From Apodemia mormo (taxonomy: Eukaryota > Arthropoda > Insecta > Lepidoptera > Riodinidae), in the NCBI GenBank assembly GCA_036924255.1, contig JAUPFN010000001.1, forward strand, positions 25,105,727 through 25,169,726: a stretch of DNA of 64,000 nucleotides, given 5' to 3'. Positions 49,401-60,426 of the stretch are shown here, piece by piece. Position numbers and translations under genes: made by a program. Under the pieces are notes generated by a model. It did not search any database, was not told the origin of the DNA, and was given only the letters and a program-made list of their open reading frames with translations. The first letter of the stretch is position 1; every line of letters begins with the position of its first letter.

Positions 49401-49784
49401 CAAAAGTTTGGATAACAAATACTTTACAGTCAAAACCAAGATGGTCGAATTCCAGGCATGCATCTTGAGTATACTCTTGTATGGAGCTGAGACCAGGACA
49501 ACATACGCAAATCAGGAATTAAACTAAACACCTTTTATATGCGTTGTCTTCGCAAAATTCTAGGTATTGGCTGGGAGGACAGGATAACAAGCGAGAGGCT
49601 GGGGCATGTGCATCGAATGGAACCGTCCCGTTTGCCGCGAAGTGTCCTGATCGGTCTTGCGAATGCCAAGAGGCGTTGAAAGACCACTGCTGCACTTCAG
49701 ACAGTACCAAGCGAGAAATGGCTGCTTTCTGAATCGATAATGGGTCCTGGGAAAAGCTCGCGGAGAACTGGGAATATTGGCGTT
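46430..49784 (+). pseudogene. Decayed LINE (endonuclease plus reverse transcriptase)
   Basis: Endonuclease relics: NITVSALQEIRIPDVGSIRE (about 47050) and a GVGFAVKN-like block, then SWKRFHSGHWHQLDLILIRR and NTDHSLVTAHMALFGRRI (47540-47690). Reverse-transcriptase relics: LKYGKSPGRNGILLAIEIIK (48380), FTLRQEKCREQKELPIYGIRG with KAFDTVSREGLNTRL (48700-48830), FGDDAFVTKS (49110), and MNAKKTVMLGSPGQ, then a CLRKILGIGWEDRITSERL tail with LGHVHRMEPSRLPR (49550-49640). Frameshifts and stops are throughout. The protein style matches the insect LINE family often labelled craniofacial development protein 2-like. Its 3' remainder is at 54755-55100. Confidence 0.8.
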
Positions 49785-50021
49785 AATATGTTTTTTTTTT
49801 GGCGGTAGGTGCTAAAAAAGTAGACACATATCTTAATCTCAAAATTTAATTAAATTAATATTTTACTGTTTATCTACTGTTTAAACTATCAACGGTTACT
49901 ATTTAGTGTGTGTTTTTGCATATATATTGTGGACAATTGTATACATGATCTAGAAATTTTATTTACAATACCTACCGGTGACTTCACATTTGGCTATTGG
50001 AATCACAAGTAAAATTTCAAA

Positions 50022-50762
50022 ATGGCCACTTTTTCTGATGTTGTTGAAACACAAAAAACAATTGAAGCTAATGTAAGGCAGATGATGCAGGACTTCGAAT
50101 CCAAGTTGAAGGCTACTCCTCACACAGATAATCTCGACCAGCTGACACAAGAATTTTTAAGTTACCGTAGTTTTGTTCAAGGTGTTCTTCAACTTCTTCA
50201 GCAGCAAGTATCCGAAATTGGTAAACAAGTAGACATCATGGAGATGCGTCACCGTAAAAAATTCTTGTTGCTTAACGGTGCTGATGAAAAGCATGATGAG
50301 GATGTTCCAGGTCTGGTCTTGGAAGTTTTAAACAATAGGTTGGATATGAGGCTGCCTTCTTCAGCTATTTTGAAAGCTCATAGGCTTGGCAATGCTCCTG
50401 GGGGAAAAATTCGTCCCATATTATTTCGTATGACGGCCGCAAATCAACGTGATGAAGTATGGAAGCTCAAAACCAAACTTAAAGGTACTTCTTTAGTGTT
50501 GTCTGAATATCTCACTAAACGACGCAAGGCTCTTTTTCTTGAGGCTCGAAATCACTTTGGTACTCGTAATGTTTGGACAACTGGCGGAAGTATAAATATT
50601 AAGACGCCTAATGGCAGTCGGCATAAGATCCTAAGTAGTTTGGATCTTGATAAACTTGTTTTGGCGCATCCTAAACTAGCTATTAGTCATGTGCAAGCAC
50701 CGCAGCAGCAGCAGCAGCCATCATTGGCCAAGGAGAGATCGAAGCGAGTTACTAAAAAATAG
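50022..50762 (+). CDS. LINE ORF1 protein (246 aa, coiled coil plus RRM-like)
   Basis: Expected role: nucleic-acid chaperone and RNP formation with the element RNA. Residues 1-75 are heptad-rich and probably form a coiled coil (TIEANVRQMMQDFESKL, then FVQGVLQLLQQQVSEIGKQV). Residues 77-140 (RKKFLLLNGADEKHDEDVPG... to GGKIRPILFRM) resemble the RRM-like domain of L1-type ORF1 (transposase_22 style), followed by a C-terminal domain to about 215 with KRRKALFLEARNHFGTRNVW. A QQQQQ run and basic tail (KERSKRVTKK) end it. No CCHC knuckle is seen. The ATG is preceded by TTTCAAA and the frame is unbroken. ORF2 lies 693 bp downstream, which is long. Confidence 0.82.
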   Translation: MATFSDVVETQKTIEANVRQMMQDFESKLKATPHTDNLDQLTQEFLSYRSFVQGVLQLLQQQVSEIGKQVDIMEMRHRKKFLLLNGADEKHDEDVPGLVLEVLNNRLDMRLPSSAILKAHRLGNAPGGKIRPILFRMTAANQRDEVWKLKTKLKGTSLVLSEYLTKRRKALFLEARNHFGTRNVWTTGGSINIKTPNGSRHKILSSLDLDKLVLAHPKLAISHVQAPQQQQQPSLAKERSKRVTKK

Positions 50763-51455
50763 TATTTTATATATATTTCTCGTTTAGCTTATTTACTTAG
50801 CCGAACTACGTTGTTCAATATCAATAGCACATCTTTGTATCTCACTCCAATATTCACGTAGTTATATTACTTTTCACTTTTTACGAAATATAATAACTGT
50901 ATTCGGGTATACATTAAAATTTAACATTTCTAAAACCAATTACTTTAATAACTTTAGACATAATTCAATTAACATGTTGTGGTTTTGTATGACATTTGTC
51001 AGACGTCAATCGATGACATTGTCAAATGTCAAATTACTTTCCACCTTCTTCTCTTCTGTAGCGTAGATTCATAGATAAACTATAAATGTTTAGACATTGT
51101 GAATTAAGTTTTTTATATAGTTTTTAATATATTTCTTCCTTGTAAATTTACCCTACTGTGTTTATCTAGTTTGTCAGAAATATGAAAATGGCTCTATAGG
51201 CCCCGATTGTGGCGCTGTATTTATTTATCTTATGATTGTGTTTTTTTTTCTCTATTTCGTATTATCGATAATTTTTGTTTTTCAGTTTTGTGATTTCATT
51301 ATCTTACATTGAACATTTTATTAACGATGTAATAACCACCGGTAGTTACAAATATGTTTAAGTGCTACTGCACTTGATTAACTGTTAAGTTATTAACGTA
51401 TTTTTATTTAATTATATATATATTTTTATTAGTATTTATTTAATATTATATTATT

Positions 51456-54371
51456 ATGTCATCTGATACTGATAGCGCTTCTTTCTATTCTGCCCTAGAC
51501 TCTGATCCGTCTTCTGACTCTACTACAGGTACCCAGACCCTTGACACAATGATAACTCAACACTTTTCTCAATACAATAACCATTTTAATGTTTGTCATA
51601 TTAATGCTCAAAGTATCCCCCAACATTACAATGAATTATATGATACCTTTAATTCACCTTGTGTGAATGCTATTCTTGTGTCTGAGAGTTGGCTTAAACC
51701 TTCCTACAGCTCTAATCTTTGCAGTTTACCCGGCTATGTACTTCTTCGAAACGATCGTTTGAATAAGCGGGGTGGTGGGGTTGCCATTTATCTACAAAGC
51801 AAAATATCTTTTAAAATATTAGCAACTTCATCGACACCTTACTCGGAAGCCATCGAATATCTCATGCTGGAGATAATTGTTAGTGGAGTAAAGGTACTTC
51901 TTGGCGTTGTTTATTGTCCACTAAATGTTAATTATTTTTCTGACTTTGAATCTCTTTTAGCCTTGTACAGTAATGAGTATTCTCATCATGTTATAATGGG
52001 GGATTTTAACACTGATGTACTAAGAGACACTCAAAGAGCACGAGAACTTCACTCAATTTTAAATTCTTATTGTCTAACGCTCTTACCCCTTAATCCCACA
52101 CATCACAATATAAATGCTGAAGACTCATTAATTGATTTAATAATGGTATCTTCACCAACACACGCGGTGGATTATGGTCAGTTTTCAGCCCCGGGTTTCT
52201 CCCGTCATGATTTGATACACTTGTCTTATAAATTGAGACCTCCTAAGCCTCGAGTGAAAATCTTGAAATTGCGTAATTTTGCAAGAATTAATCAAGCAGA
52301 TTTAGAACAGGATGCTTCTTCTATTGATTGGTCAGATGTCTTTGACAGCTTAACTATAGATGTCAAGGTCAATTGTTTTACCAAGAAAATTATTGATTTG
52401 TATGACAGACACGCGCCTATACATCGTGTGAAAATAAAGCGCCCTCCTGCTCCTTGGATTACACCTGAAATCCGAAAAATGATGAAAAGACGGGATCGAG
52501 CATTTTGTCATTTCAAGAGGGACAGATGTTCAGAGAACTGGTGTGACTTTAAAAAAATTAGAAATCGCTGCAATCAGATGGTGAGGTCAGCTAAACGTAG
52601 ATATATCCATGATAATATATCCAATTCGTCTCCACCACATGTTTGGAAATTCTTAAATTCTCTTGGTGTTTCCACTTCCGTAAATAACTGCTCTCTAAAT
52701 ATATCTGCTAATGTATTTAACATCTTTTTCTCAGCCACACACATTATGGATGACACAATCAAATCTCGTACAATATCTTATATACGCTCAATGAACCCCT
52801 TTCACAATAATACATTTACTTTTTCACCTGTCACTAATGAAGACACGATAAAGGCAATGCTTGCCATTAAATCAAAAGCTGTTGGATGTGATCAGGTGAG
52901 TAGAGACATGATTTTTAGAATCAAAGAATTTATTGTGCCTGTTATAACACATTTAATTAATTTTTCCCTATCCAGTGAATTTCCCACTCTCTGGCGTAAA
53001 GCAATCATTCTGCCGCTTCCCAAAATCTCAAATCCTAGTGCTACTAACCACTTCAGACCCATATCTATACTTCCTTTTCTCTCCAAAATTCTCGAGGCAG
53101 TTGCTCATAATCAGATAACTAAGTACCTGAATGAGATAAATTATCTGAGTCCCTGTCAATCGGGCTTCCGTATGGGGCATAGCACGACTACCGCTCTCCT
53201 GAAAGTTACTGAAGATATAAGGTCCGCTATGGAAGAGTCATGGTTGTCAGTCCTAGTTTTAATCGATTTTTCCAATGCTTTCAATACAGTCAACCATGAC
53301 ATTTTAATAGCGGTCCTTGCACACCTTGGCCTATCCCCGTCTGCCTTAAATTGGTTTTCATCCTACGTTAGAGGCCGTCAGCAAGCAGTTCGTGTTAATG
53401 ATAATTTATCTGACTGGTGTGACGTATTAACAGGCGTTCCTCAGGGTGGGATCCTATCTCCCCTCCTTTTTTCCGTAGTCATAAACCTAATTACTAACCG
53501 TTTAAGCTGTTCTCACCATTTGTATGCAGATGATTTGCAAATTTATGCCCAATCAAGCTTAGGAGGCATCAACGAAGCTGTAAGTCGTATCAATCAGGAT
53601 TTACACAACGTTCTTGACTGGACGAAAAAGTTTGGTATAACAGTCAATCCTAATAAATGTCAAGCTATCATTATTGGCAGCTCGCGTCGGGTTCAAAGTT
53701 TGGATTGGAGCTCTATTTCAGCGGTAGTTTTTGATAACATTACTATCCCCTTTCTCCCTTACGTCAAAGATCTAGGACTCATAATAGACCAAACTCTATC
53801 TTGGTTGCCACATACTACTGAACTTTGTCGTAAGGTTAATATGGCTTTACGATCCCTTTATCGGTACAAAAACTTTTTGCCACTCCAATCAAAACTCCTA
53901 CTTGTGCAGACCCTAGTTATACCAATACTTGATTATGCCGACGTGTGTTTCGTAGATTTAAGTCAATTCCTTTTAGACAGATTAGAACGTATGCTCAACA
54001 ATTGTATACGGTTCATCTTTGGTCTGCGTAAGTTTGATCACGTCTCATTATATCGCTCTAAACTGAAATGGCTTCCGATCCGCCAACGAAGACAGTTGAG
54101 ATTGCTTTGTACATTATTTACAATTCTTTATAATCCTAATGCACCTCAATATCTTAAGTCAAAATTCATATTTCAGCATGCCACACATTCACGCCAACTT
54201 CGTTCAGAAAATATTCCGACTCTTCAAGTACCTTTTTGTCGTACCGATTTCTTATCCAAATCTTTCTCTTCTGAAGCTGTGAGGCTTTGGAATACTCTTC
54301 CTATTGATATTAGGAATAGTCCCTCCAAATTGTCTTTTAAACGTTCTCTCTGTAAGCATTTGGCAGAATAA
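51456..54371 (+). CDS. LINE ORF2 endonuclease/reverse transcriptase (971 aa)
   Basis: Nicks target DNA and copies the element RNA at the nick (TPRT). The N-terminal AP-endonuclease domain has FNVCHINAQSI, LVSESWLKP, NDRLNKRGGGVAIY, GVVYCPLN, MGDFNTD (D183) and FSRHDLIHL, the last being a variant of the usual SDH. The RT domain (about 505-760) has ILPLPKISNPSATNHFRPIS, SGFRMGHSTTTALL, LIDFSNAFNTV (D603), GVPQGGILSPLLFSVVIN and YADD (690-693). The C-terminal part has LGLIIDQTLSWLPHT and FSSEAVRLWNTLPIDIRNSP. The frame is intact. The first ATG is used; the true start could be slightly internal (MITQHF). Clade: CR1/Jockey group, exact clade uncertain. Confidence 0.92.
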   Translation: MSSDTDSASFYSALDSDPSSDSTTGTQTLDTMITQHFSQYNNHFNVCHINAQSIPQHYNELYDTFNSPCVNAILVSESWLKPSYSSNLCSLPGYVLLRNDRLNKRGGGVAIYLQSKISFKILATSSTPYSEAIEYLMLEIIVSGVKVLLGVVYCPLNVNYFSDFESLLALYSNEYSHHVIMGDFNTDVLRDTQRARELHSILNSYCLTLLPLNPTHHNINAEDSLIDLIMVSSPTHAVDYGQFSAPGFSRHDLIHLSYKLRPPKPRVKILKLRNFARINQADLEQDASSIDWSDVFDSLTIDVKVNCFTKKIIDLYDRHAPIHRVKIKRPPAPWITPEIRKMMKRRDRAFCHFKRDRCSENWCDFKKIRNRCNQMVRSAKRRYIHDNISNSSPPHVWKFLNSLGVSTSVNNCSLNISANVFNIFFSATHIMDDTIKSRTISYIRSMNPFHNNTFTFSPVTNEDTIKAMLAIKSKAVGCDQVSRDMIFRIKEFIVPVITHLINFSLSSEFPTLWRKAIILPLPKISNPSATNHFRPISILPFLSKILEAVAHNQITKYLNEINYLSPCQSGFRMGHSTTTALLKVTEDIRSAMEESWLSVLVLIDFSNAFNTVNHDILIAVLAHLGLSPSALNWFSSYVRGRQQAVRVNDNLSDWCDVLTGVPQGGILSPLLFSVVINLITNRLSCSHHLYADDLQIYAQSSLGGINEAVSRINQDLHNVLDWTKKFGITVNPNKCQAIIIGSSRRVQSLDWSSISAVVFDNITIPFLPYVKDLGLIIDQTLSWLPHTTELCRKVNMALRSLYRYKNFLPLQSKLLLVQTLVIPILDYADVCFVDLSQFLLDRLERMLNNCIRFIFGLRKFDHVSLYRSKLKWLPIRQRRQLRLLCTLFTILYNPNAPQYLKSKFIFQHATHSRQLRSENIPTLQVPFCRTDFLSKSFSSEAVRLWNTLPIDIRNSPSKLSFKRSLCKHLAE

Positions 54372-54754
54372 TGGTGTTACGCGCTATGGTAGTATAATAT
54401 GTATGTATATATGTATTTATATAACTATATATAAATATGTACTTGTATATATATAGGTATTTATGTAGGTATATGTATAATGTATTATATATGTAATATA
54501 TTACTTGTATCTAAGTATATTGTAATATTGTAATATCGTATTATCTTATTGTTTTCTTTAATTTTAATTTATCTTAATAATAATCAAGAAGGTATGTCAG
54601 TAGTAAATGATTGTAATAAGTTTCTCTGTGCACCCCATCGTAAACACTGTTTATATTGGTTTAAGGTTGACTGGTAGAGAATGTCATGTAGCATTAAGTC
54701 CACCTCTGTACATGTTGTGCATAAATTTTAAATAAATAAATAAAAATAAATATG

Positions 54755-55110
54755 TAGTGGAGGGCCGCATGATTCAAGATGATTTTGTTTTCAAATCTGG
54801 CAGATAAAAAGGACCAAAAGACATCAGCCACCATCTAATACACCTTCAAATGAATTTGTCTGCAATAAATGCGGAAGATATTGTTCCCACATATGTCATC
54901 AAGAAATGTCTCCAGAAAACTGCTTAAATAAGTCTGTCAAAGACTACAAAGGCCTACTACCCAACTTCACACACAAAAAATGGAGCCATCCACCTGAATC
55001 AACATTCATCACATTTCACGGTTCACACAAATTTACCTATTTATAAATGTAATTTTTCATTTCATCCACCACCTCATCTATTCCTGCCACCCAACGCCAG
55101 TGATCATTTC
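54755..55110 (+). pseudogene. 3' remainder of the decayed LINE, with zinc-finger tail
   Basis: Continues the decayed LINE after the insertion: VEGRMIQDD, then KRTKRHQPPSNTPSNEFVCN with CNKCGRYC and HICHQEM. The Cx2C-type knuckle at the end is the usual C-terminal feature of this LINE group. It lies next to the RpL30 3' end but is not part of that gene. Confidence 0.6.
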
Positions 55111-55326
55111 AGTATGAAGTATTATACCCAGAGAATTTTAAGCACCAGAAAGTTCAGAAATAGGACTATCTCGCTTAATAACAGCTGGGAAATATGGCTG
55201 GTATGTTAAAGCAACTGACAAGTCAGGCGAATGTCATAAATATGGAAACATTTAACAAATATGCATATACATAGATAAAGATTAGGCTATTAATAAAAAG
55301 CATTGTTTCTTAAGAACTTATATTAA

Positions 55327-55501
55327 CTAAGCTGTTGCTTCTGGTAAAGTTGTAATAATGTCAGAATCTCCAGGATCGGTGATGGCCAATGTGCACACTC
55401 TGTAGTACTTTCCACAAGCGGTACCCAATTCAATATTGTTCCCACTGTAGTGATGGACACCAGTTTTGGCCAAGAGGGCATAGTACTCAATTTCCGATTT
55501 T
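55327..55501 (-). CDS. RpL30: RpL30 coding exon 3 (terminal)
   Basis: Preceded by GTTGCAG; encodes the C-terminal half including GNNIELGTACGKYYRV and the stop at 55327-55329. An AATATA hexamer lies a few bases past the stop; the exact poly(A) site is not certain. Confidence 0.97.
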
Positions 55502-57762
55502 CTGCAACAATATCTATATATTAATATGTGAAGAAAAACTTTAAACCCTTGTGCAAATTGAGACAATTGTGCGAATGGTGGAGTATGAAATTTGCCACAG
55601 TTAAAGCTTACATTGTGGAGGACTACAGGAATCTAATATTTTTAAAAGTATTACATTAAATTAAAGAAGTACATTAAATTAATAAAAATATAAATTACAC
55701 ACACTACATTCATGTGACATACACGATAAGATACAAACATGTATAACATTTTCTTTACGGCTAAGTCTGTTGTCAACTTAAAAGTTATTTTATTGTTTAA
55801 TCTATGGTTCTTTTTTGGCCACAGGCAATCGCTAGTTTAAATAAATATTTATTATGAACCTTACTAATAAATAGTCCAAATGGGACTAGTGAAAGCCAAA
55901 AACAAGAGAATGCATTATAATTAAATAGAGCCCTATTACAAACCTATTTCCCCCATATTGGTCCCAGGCTCCTTTGAAGAATAGGCCAACTGCCGTTCTG
56001 CCAGGCAGTACGTAAAAGGCGACCAATTGGCTATTTGAGTCACTACCATCGTGGCTAGTAGCCACATCAAGGTGGTAGAGTTCTGAATTGTCTCGCCCAG
56101 CCCAGGTTTGGTACCACAGCCTTACCTATTCCTGCCGCAATAGCATCAGTGCTTGTCATTGTCGTGTTGCGGTTTGGATTGTAAGGTAACCAGTAAACTT
56201 ATGCATGTGGCATTAGAACTCACCACAAGACAGCAACGCACCATTAACACTTTGGTGTCTTTCCACCAGGAGACCCATCTGCTTGTTTGCTATCTTATGA
56301 TATAAAAAACTACATTTTTATTTAACCATACTGATCTTTAGTATAATTTATAATTAATAACAACCCCCAATTGCTTTGCATGGGTGCAATGTATGTAATT
56401 GCACAAAAATATACTATATGACAATGTTTATAAATCCTATGCTTTTTTTACTACAATATGCATGTGTTGTACATAAAATATTCACTTGAATCACTCTGTC
56501 AATGGATGAAAACCGCATTACTGTTGTTGAATATCAACAGACAAACATGAAATTGCAAATACTTTTGAATTGACCATATAAATTCTTTCAATCTCAATTA
56601 GTTTATTGGGGCTATTTTTGTAGAATATACCATTTGCCTTCTTATCTAGCAGGTCTACAGACAAAGAATTGGCCAAATATGTGACTACTGATGATAAGAT
56701 TTCTGCAATGTCTTACTATGGTTTGGTAACACCACCTTACTTTCCTGGTATAATAATTGCATCATTCCTTATTACTATGCTGTCAAAATAGACAGTAAAA
56801 TTATGTATAGACCACACGGTCCTTGAGTGCTCAGCGAGATTTCGGAGTGGGGACTTTCACATTGCAAAAAAAAAAGAGTATTATGGACCCAATTATTACC
56901 TCCCTGCTGCACTGTTACCAATATTATAATTCTGCACAAACAGCACTCAAGAAATTAATAACTAGGTATGTGTGCTTACATGAACCCTTCCCCCCTAACC
57001 TTGCAGTTGCTTTTTCTTAACCTCCATCAAGGGAGCTATTTGTTGATCTGGGCTTCTTTGAAGAATAGACCAACTGCAGTTTTACCAGGCAGGCCATAAA
57101 AGGCAACCAATTGGCTATATGTGTCACTACTAGGTGGTAGAGTTCTGCAACAACTAGCCCAGATATTTGGTTTCACGGCCTTACTTATTCCTGTCGCAAA
57201 ATCGTCCATGCTTGACATTGTCGGTTTGAAGGGTAAATTAGGCAGTAGGCTTATGCATGTGACATTGCCATTCCCCCACACAGATAACGCACCATTTTCA
57301 CCTTTCACTTGTTTGTTATCTTATGCTTGATATAAAAAAAGCAATCTGCTTGCTTGCTTCATTATTGTCTATCAAATAATAATATTTTAAAGAATTTTCT
57401 CACCTGTCCCGAGAAGCAATAGGATTAATAGACTACTCCATAGGGTTCCCTATTATTTGAGGCAGTAAAATTAATATTTGCATGTACATATATACACAAA
57501 TTTTGTTAGTTTACATTAATTAGACTTTTAGATGAAGTTTACAACCCTCTTTACCACATTTATTTTGTATATAAGTAGTATTTCATTTGTAGAATTTAAA
57601 GTAATAAATAAAATACTATCAAAATGGTTTTTACAATGTATACATAGCAATCAGCATTGACATACTATTACTTTTGTAACATTTTGTGTTACTTTTGACC
57701 CTCTCATGTTACTTCCATGTTATATGACTCAAAATGTTACTTTTACGTTACTTTTAAAACCT

Positions 57763-57797
<35 letters not shown>

Positions 57798-58804
57798 CTA
57801 ATATTTGATCAATAATTATCTAATATTATAAATAATCTAATATTTGATCAACAATTATAATGATTCTTTCGAAGCTTGACTAATGGGACAAAAACTTTCT
57901 AGTTTTTGTGTAATTAAGTGTAATATTATAGTACTAGTGTCATTTTCCTCCTATAATGTTACTTTTCTTGTGAAAATGTTACTTTTTAAGCTGTCTTATG
58001 TTATATTTATCTTTCTGTCACTGACAACACTGGTAGCAATTGTCAATTTTATTTTTAATTTTATTTTATTACAATAATTTTCAAGGACAATACAGTAAAT
58101 ATTTACTAGTAAAAATTTTACTGCATCATTCAGGAACCATACTTCTTTGTCCTAAGACTCCATATGCTTCCCAATGACATGTGAAAAGGGAACTCTACTT
58201 CTCAGTAGTCTCACCTTAGAGGTGGTGCATTCTTAGCTATGATGACCAATTTAGCTTTGCCCTGTCGTAGAGTTTTCAATGTTTGCTTGTATCCCAGGCA
58301 GTATTTACCAGATTTCATAACCAGAGCCAAACGAGAGTTGATAGACTCAATGGTCTTTTTCTGTAATAAATAAAACTTGGTTAAGAAATAGTAAATCTTA
58401 CACTAATTTTAAAAATATTGTAGTAGCCGGCATATAAATTAATTAAAAATTAATATAGACGATATTGAATGAGGATAAAAATAATCGTTTTAGCAAGCAA
58501 GGTTTATTGCTATTCCTTCTCATGATAAGAATTAATAAGTAATCAAATCAATTTGTCTTTATAATCACATTTTTAATAGGTATTGAAATGTTCCAACACG
58601 TGATAACTATTGTAACCTTAAAATGTACGATACATCCTCAACCCCGAAATTTACAATAAATAACGAGCCTATCGAGTATCATTTATTTAGGACTTCAAAA
58701 AATGGAGGGTATCTACAATATAATGTAAATAGCCATGCCAAAAGTCCCACAGATGTGATGGAAAAACGTGTCTATTAACTTACTTGCTTTTTGGCCGCAA
58801 CCAT
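55327..58804 (-). CDS. RpL30: 60S ribosomal protein L30 (113 aa)
   Basis: Component of the large ribosomal subunit, eL30/L7Ae-like fold, cytosolic translation. Coding exons on the minus strand: 58784-58804 (MVAAKKQ), 58215-58360 (KKTIESINSRLALVMKSGKY to KNAPPLR) and 55327-55501 (KSEIEYYALLAKTGVHHYSG to DIITTLPEATA). They total 342 nt with GT/AG ends. The length and sequence match the family (about 112-115 aa). The third intron of 2.7 kb carries family X repeats. Upstream, a non-coding exon 58938-58966 and a 5' UTR intron (58824-58937) are supported by splice sites. Expression is likely growth-controlled through a TOP start. The gene is complete and no defect is visible. Confidence 0.97.
55955..56310. 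repeat. Dispersed repeat family X in RpL30 intron, copy 1
   Basis: GGTCCCAGGCTCCTTTGAAG, GCCAACTGCCGTTCTGCC, TACGTAAAAGGCGACCAATT, CCTTACCTATTCCTGCCGCA and TTGTTTGCTATCTTATGATA in family order. Full length about 350 bp. Confidence 0.8.
56311..57035. other. RpL30 intron 3, unannotated part
   Basis: AT-rich; no snoRNA C/D or H/ACA signature that I can support. A short ORF at 56823-57020 has no domain. Confidence 0.35.
57040..57345. repeat. Dispersed repeat family X in RpL30 intron, copy 2 (decayed)
   Basis: TTGATCTGGGCTTCTTTGAA, ATAGACCAACTGCAGTTTTA, CGGCCTTACTTATTCCTGTC and GCATGTGACATTGCC in family order with deletions. Confidence 0.7.
57346..58200. other. RpL30 intron 3, AT-rich remainder
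   Basis: Includes a short (AT)n run at about 57770-57794 and duplicated AATCTAATATTTGATCAA words nearby. Several GTTACTTTT repeats occur at about 57660-57990. No gene is recognised. Confidence 0.4.
58215..58360 (-). CDS. RpL30: RpL30 coding exon 2
   Basis: 146 nt bounded by TTACAG and CTAAG|GTGAGA; encodes the conserved N-terminal half including the SRLALVMKSGKY and GYKQTLKTLRQGKAKLVIIA blocks. Confidence 0.96.
58784..58804 (-). CDS. RpL30: RpL30 coding exon 1
   Basis: Encodes MVAAKKQ and ends in the donor CAA|GTAAGT. The exon extends to 58823 as 5' UTR, with TTTCCAG before it. Confidence 0.95.
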
Positions 58805-58937
58805 GGTTATTGTTTAATGTTCACTGGAAATAGAGATGGAAAATCCAATATGAATAAAGAAATTTCAGTAAAAACACTTAAATAAGAATAAAAAACTTAT
58901 TAATCGAGAAAACTTATTATTTCAAAAACTCACTCAC

Positions 58938-58990
58938 CTCCCACTAAGAAAGTTGAATTAAAAAGGTATTTCCCAGTGTGACCAGATTAT
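58938..58990 (-). promoter_or_regulatory. RpL30: RpL30 transcription start with TOP-like motif
   Basis: Minus strand reads AAATACCTTTTTAATTC; a C followed by five T (start at about 58965-58966) is the 5'-TOP arrangement of ribosomal-protein mRNAs. The exon ends GGGAG|GTGAGT at 58938. Confidence 0.6.
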
Positions 58991-60114
58991 ATCTTACGAA
59001 AATACCGCAACACCCCAAAAAATACTGAAATATTTGAACTGCCTACACAGGGCAAAATATACCAATAAAAATACTGATTTTCTTAACGTGTTTTATTTAC
59101 TAATCATCATTAATTATAACAATATTTATTTGACTTGTAACATTATTATTGAACGATTAAAATGAACACAAAACACAACCTCTTCCAACCTTAACATCGT
59201 GCATTGTTTTTTTTTCAAATTGCTCATATATTTTTGTTCATAAATTAGTTTCATTGGTTCATTTTCATCAAATTTATCTGTGAAAATATGTGCTTGCATC
59301 AAGGAGTTACATTCTACCCGGAATGTTCACACGCGCTTCAAAATCGTTCCGAAGAGTACCACGACATGTCACATGGGTGGAGTGTGTCTCTTTCTACTAA
59401 ATAAAGCTCCAATCGCATTATATAAGTGCGGACATACGTAGTTTGCAAATTGCTACTAAGTAACGTAATAATTAAAATAAGCACATTTTAGAACTCACTA
59501 TGTTAATTACTAGCAAAAAGCAGAGTTTTGTAAGGGCTCGCAAAGTTATACTATCTAGTAATATTGTTAGAAAAGTATTTTTATGAGAATTACATATTGG
59601 AACGAAGTTCCTTACGGCAGGCTTGGAGGGGATAGGGATTTTGCTGCGCGACCGAACTGAAAAAATGTGATAGTAAAACCGTAAGAAAAATGCGTGGAAT
59701 AAAAGCGTTAAATGAGACGTGCGCAGGCGCGACAGTCGCGTACACAAGCGAGTAGTGCCGTTTAGCCGAAGGAAGTTCGTTCCTACCTGGTGTCCCGCGA
59801 CACCACATACTTTTTTTTAATTTATGGACTTTATTTATAATTATCTAACCTAAAAAGCAGCGTATTTTCATCTAAACATTACATTCGCATCAAAGGCCCG
59901 CGTCGTCAGGCTTTGGACTAGGAATAATTGGTTTTTGTTTGTTGGTATTTTCAAGAAAAAATGGGTATTAAAAATGAAGGTTGATCTTAAAAAAAACACA
60001 TTTTTAACATTTTGCTAAAATAATTGTTTTTTTTTTCTAAAATCAGGAAGTTCCTGGTTTTACGAAATCAAATTTTTTTTTATTTAAATAAACTTTCAAA
60101 ATTTTTGGACTTAA

Positions 60115-60415
60115 TATTGGACTTAACGCAGGCACGAAGCATTGACGGTAGACACTCAGCGAATACATTTTTCGAATTTTTCTCTCAGAGAAACCCTCGG
60201 AGTTCGATTCCAGAGTCAGGCCAATGAAAAATGTGTTTTTTCAGTTTTCTGATAAAAACAACATTGCCCGTGATTGGAAAAGTGCCCCACTGGCGATAGG
60301 CTGGCCACCTATCACATTGTGAGACTTAAGTATCTTTGGCGAACCGTGAATGCACACGTTGTACCTCTGCCTACTTCTTCGGGGATACGGGCGTGAATAC
60401 ACCTTTTTTAGCTTT
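60115..60415 (+). mobile_element. tRNA-derived SINE family B, copy 2
   Basis: B box GAGTTCGATTCCAGAGTC, then GTTTTTTCAGTTTTCTGATA, GGCTGGCCACCTATCACATT and TTCTTCGGGGATACGGG as in the copy at 40312. The head is less well preserved. Confidence 0.75.
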
Positions 60416-60426
60416 TTACCCTCGGG

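Larger units (their letters stand above)
49791..54748 (+). mobile_element. Apparently complete two-ORF LINE with 6-bp target duplication
   Basis: Inserted into the decayed LINE: AATATG occurs just before (49785-49790) and just after (54749-54754). It starts with a T-run then GGCGGTAGGTGC, has a 230-bp leader, ORF1, a 693-bp inter-ORF region, ORF2 and a 3' UTR ending in an AAATAAATAAATAAAAATAA tail. Both ORFs are open, so the copy is young and may be able to move. Jockey/CR1-group affinity is inferred from the ORF2 style. Confidence 0.85.

Noticed and set aside
47463..49732. Separate small genes in the decayed LINE
   Set aside because: The ORFs are fragments of one reverse-transcriptase reading frame broken by frameshifts and stops.
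55955..57345. Nested genes in RpL30 intron 3
   Set aside because: The ORFs fall within family X repeat copies.
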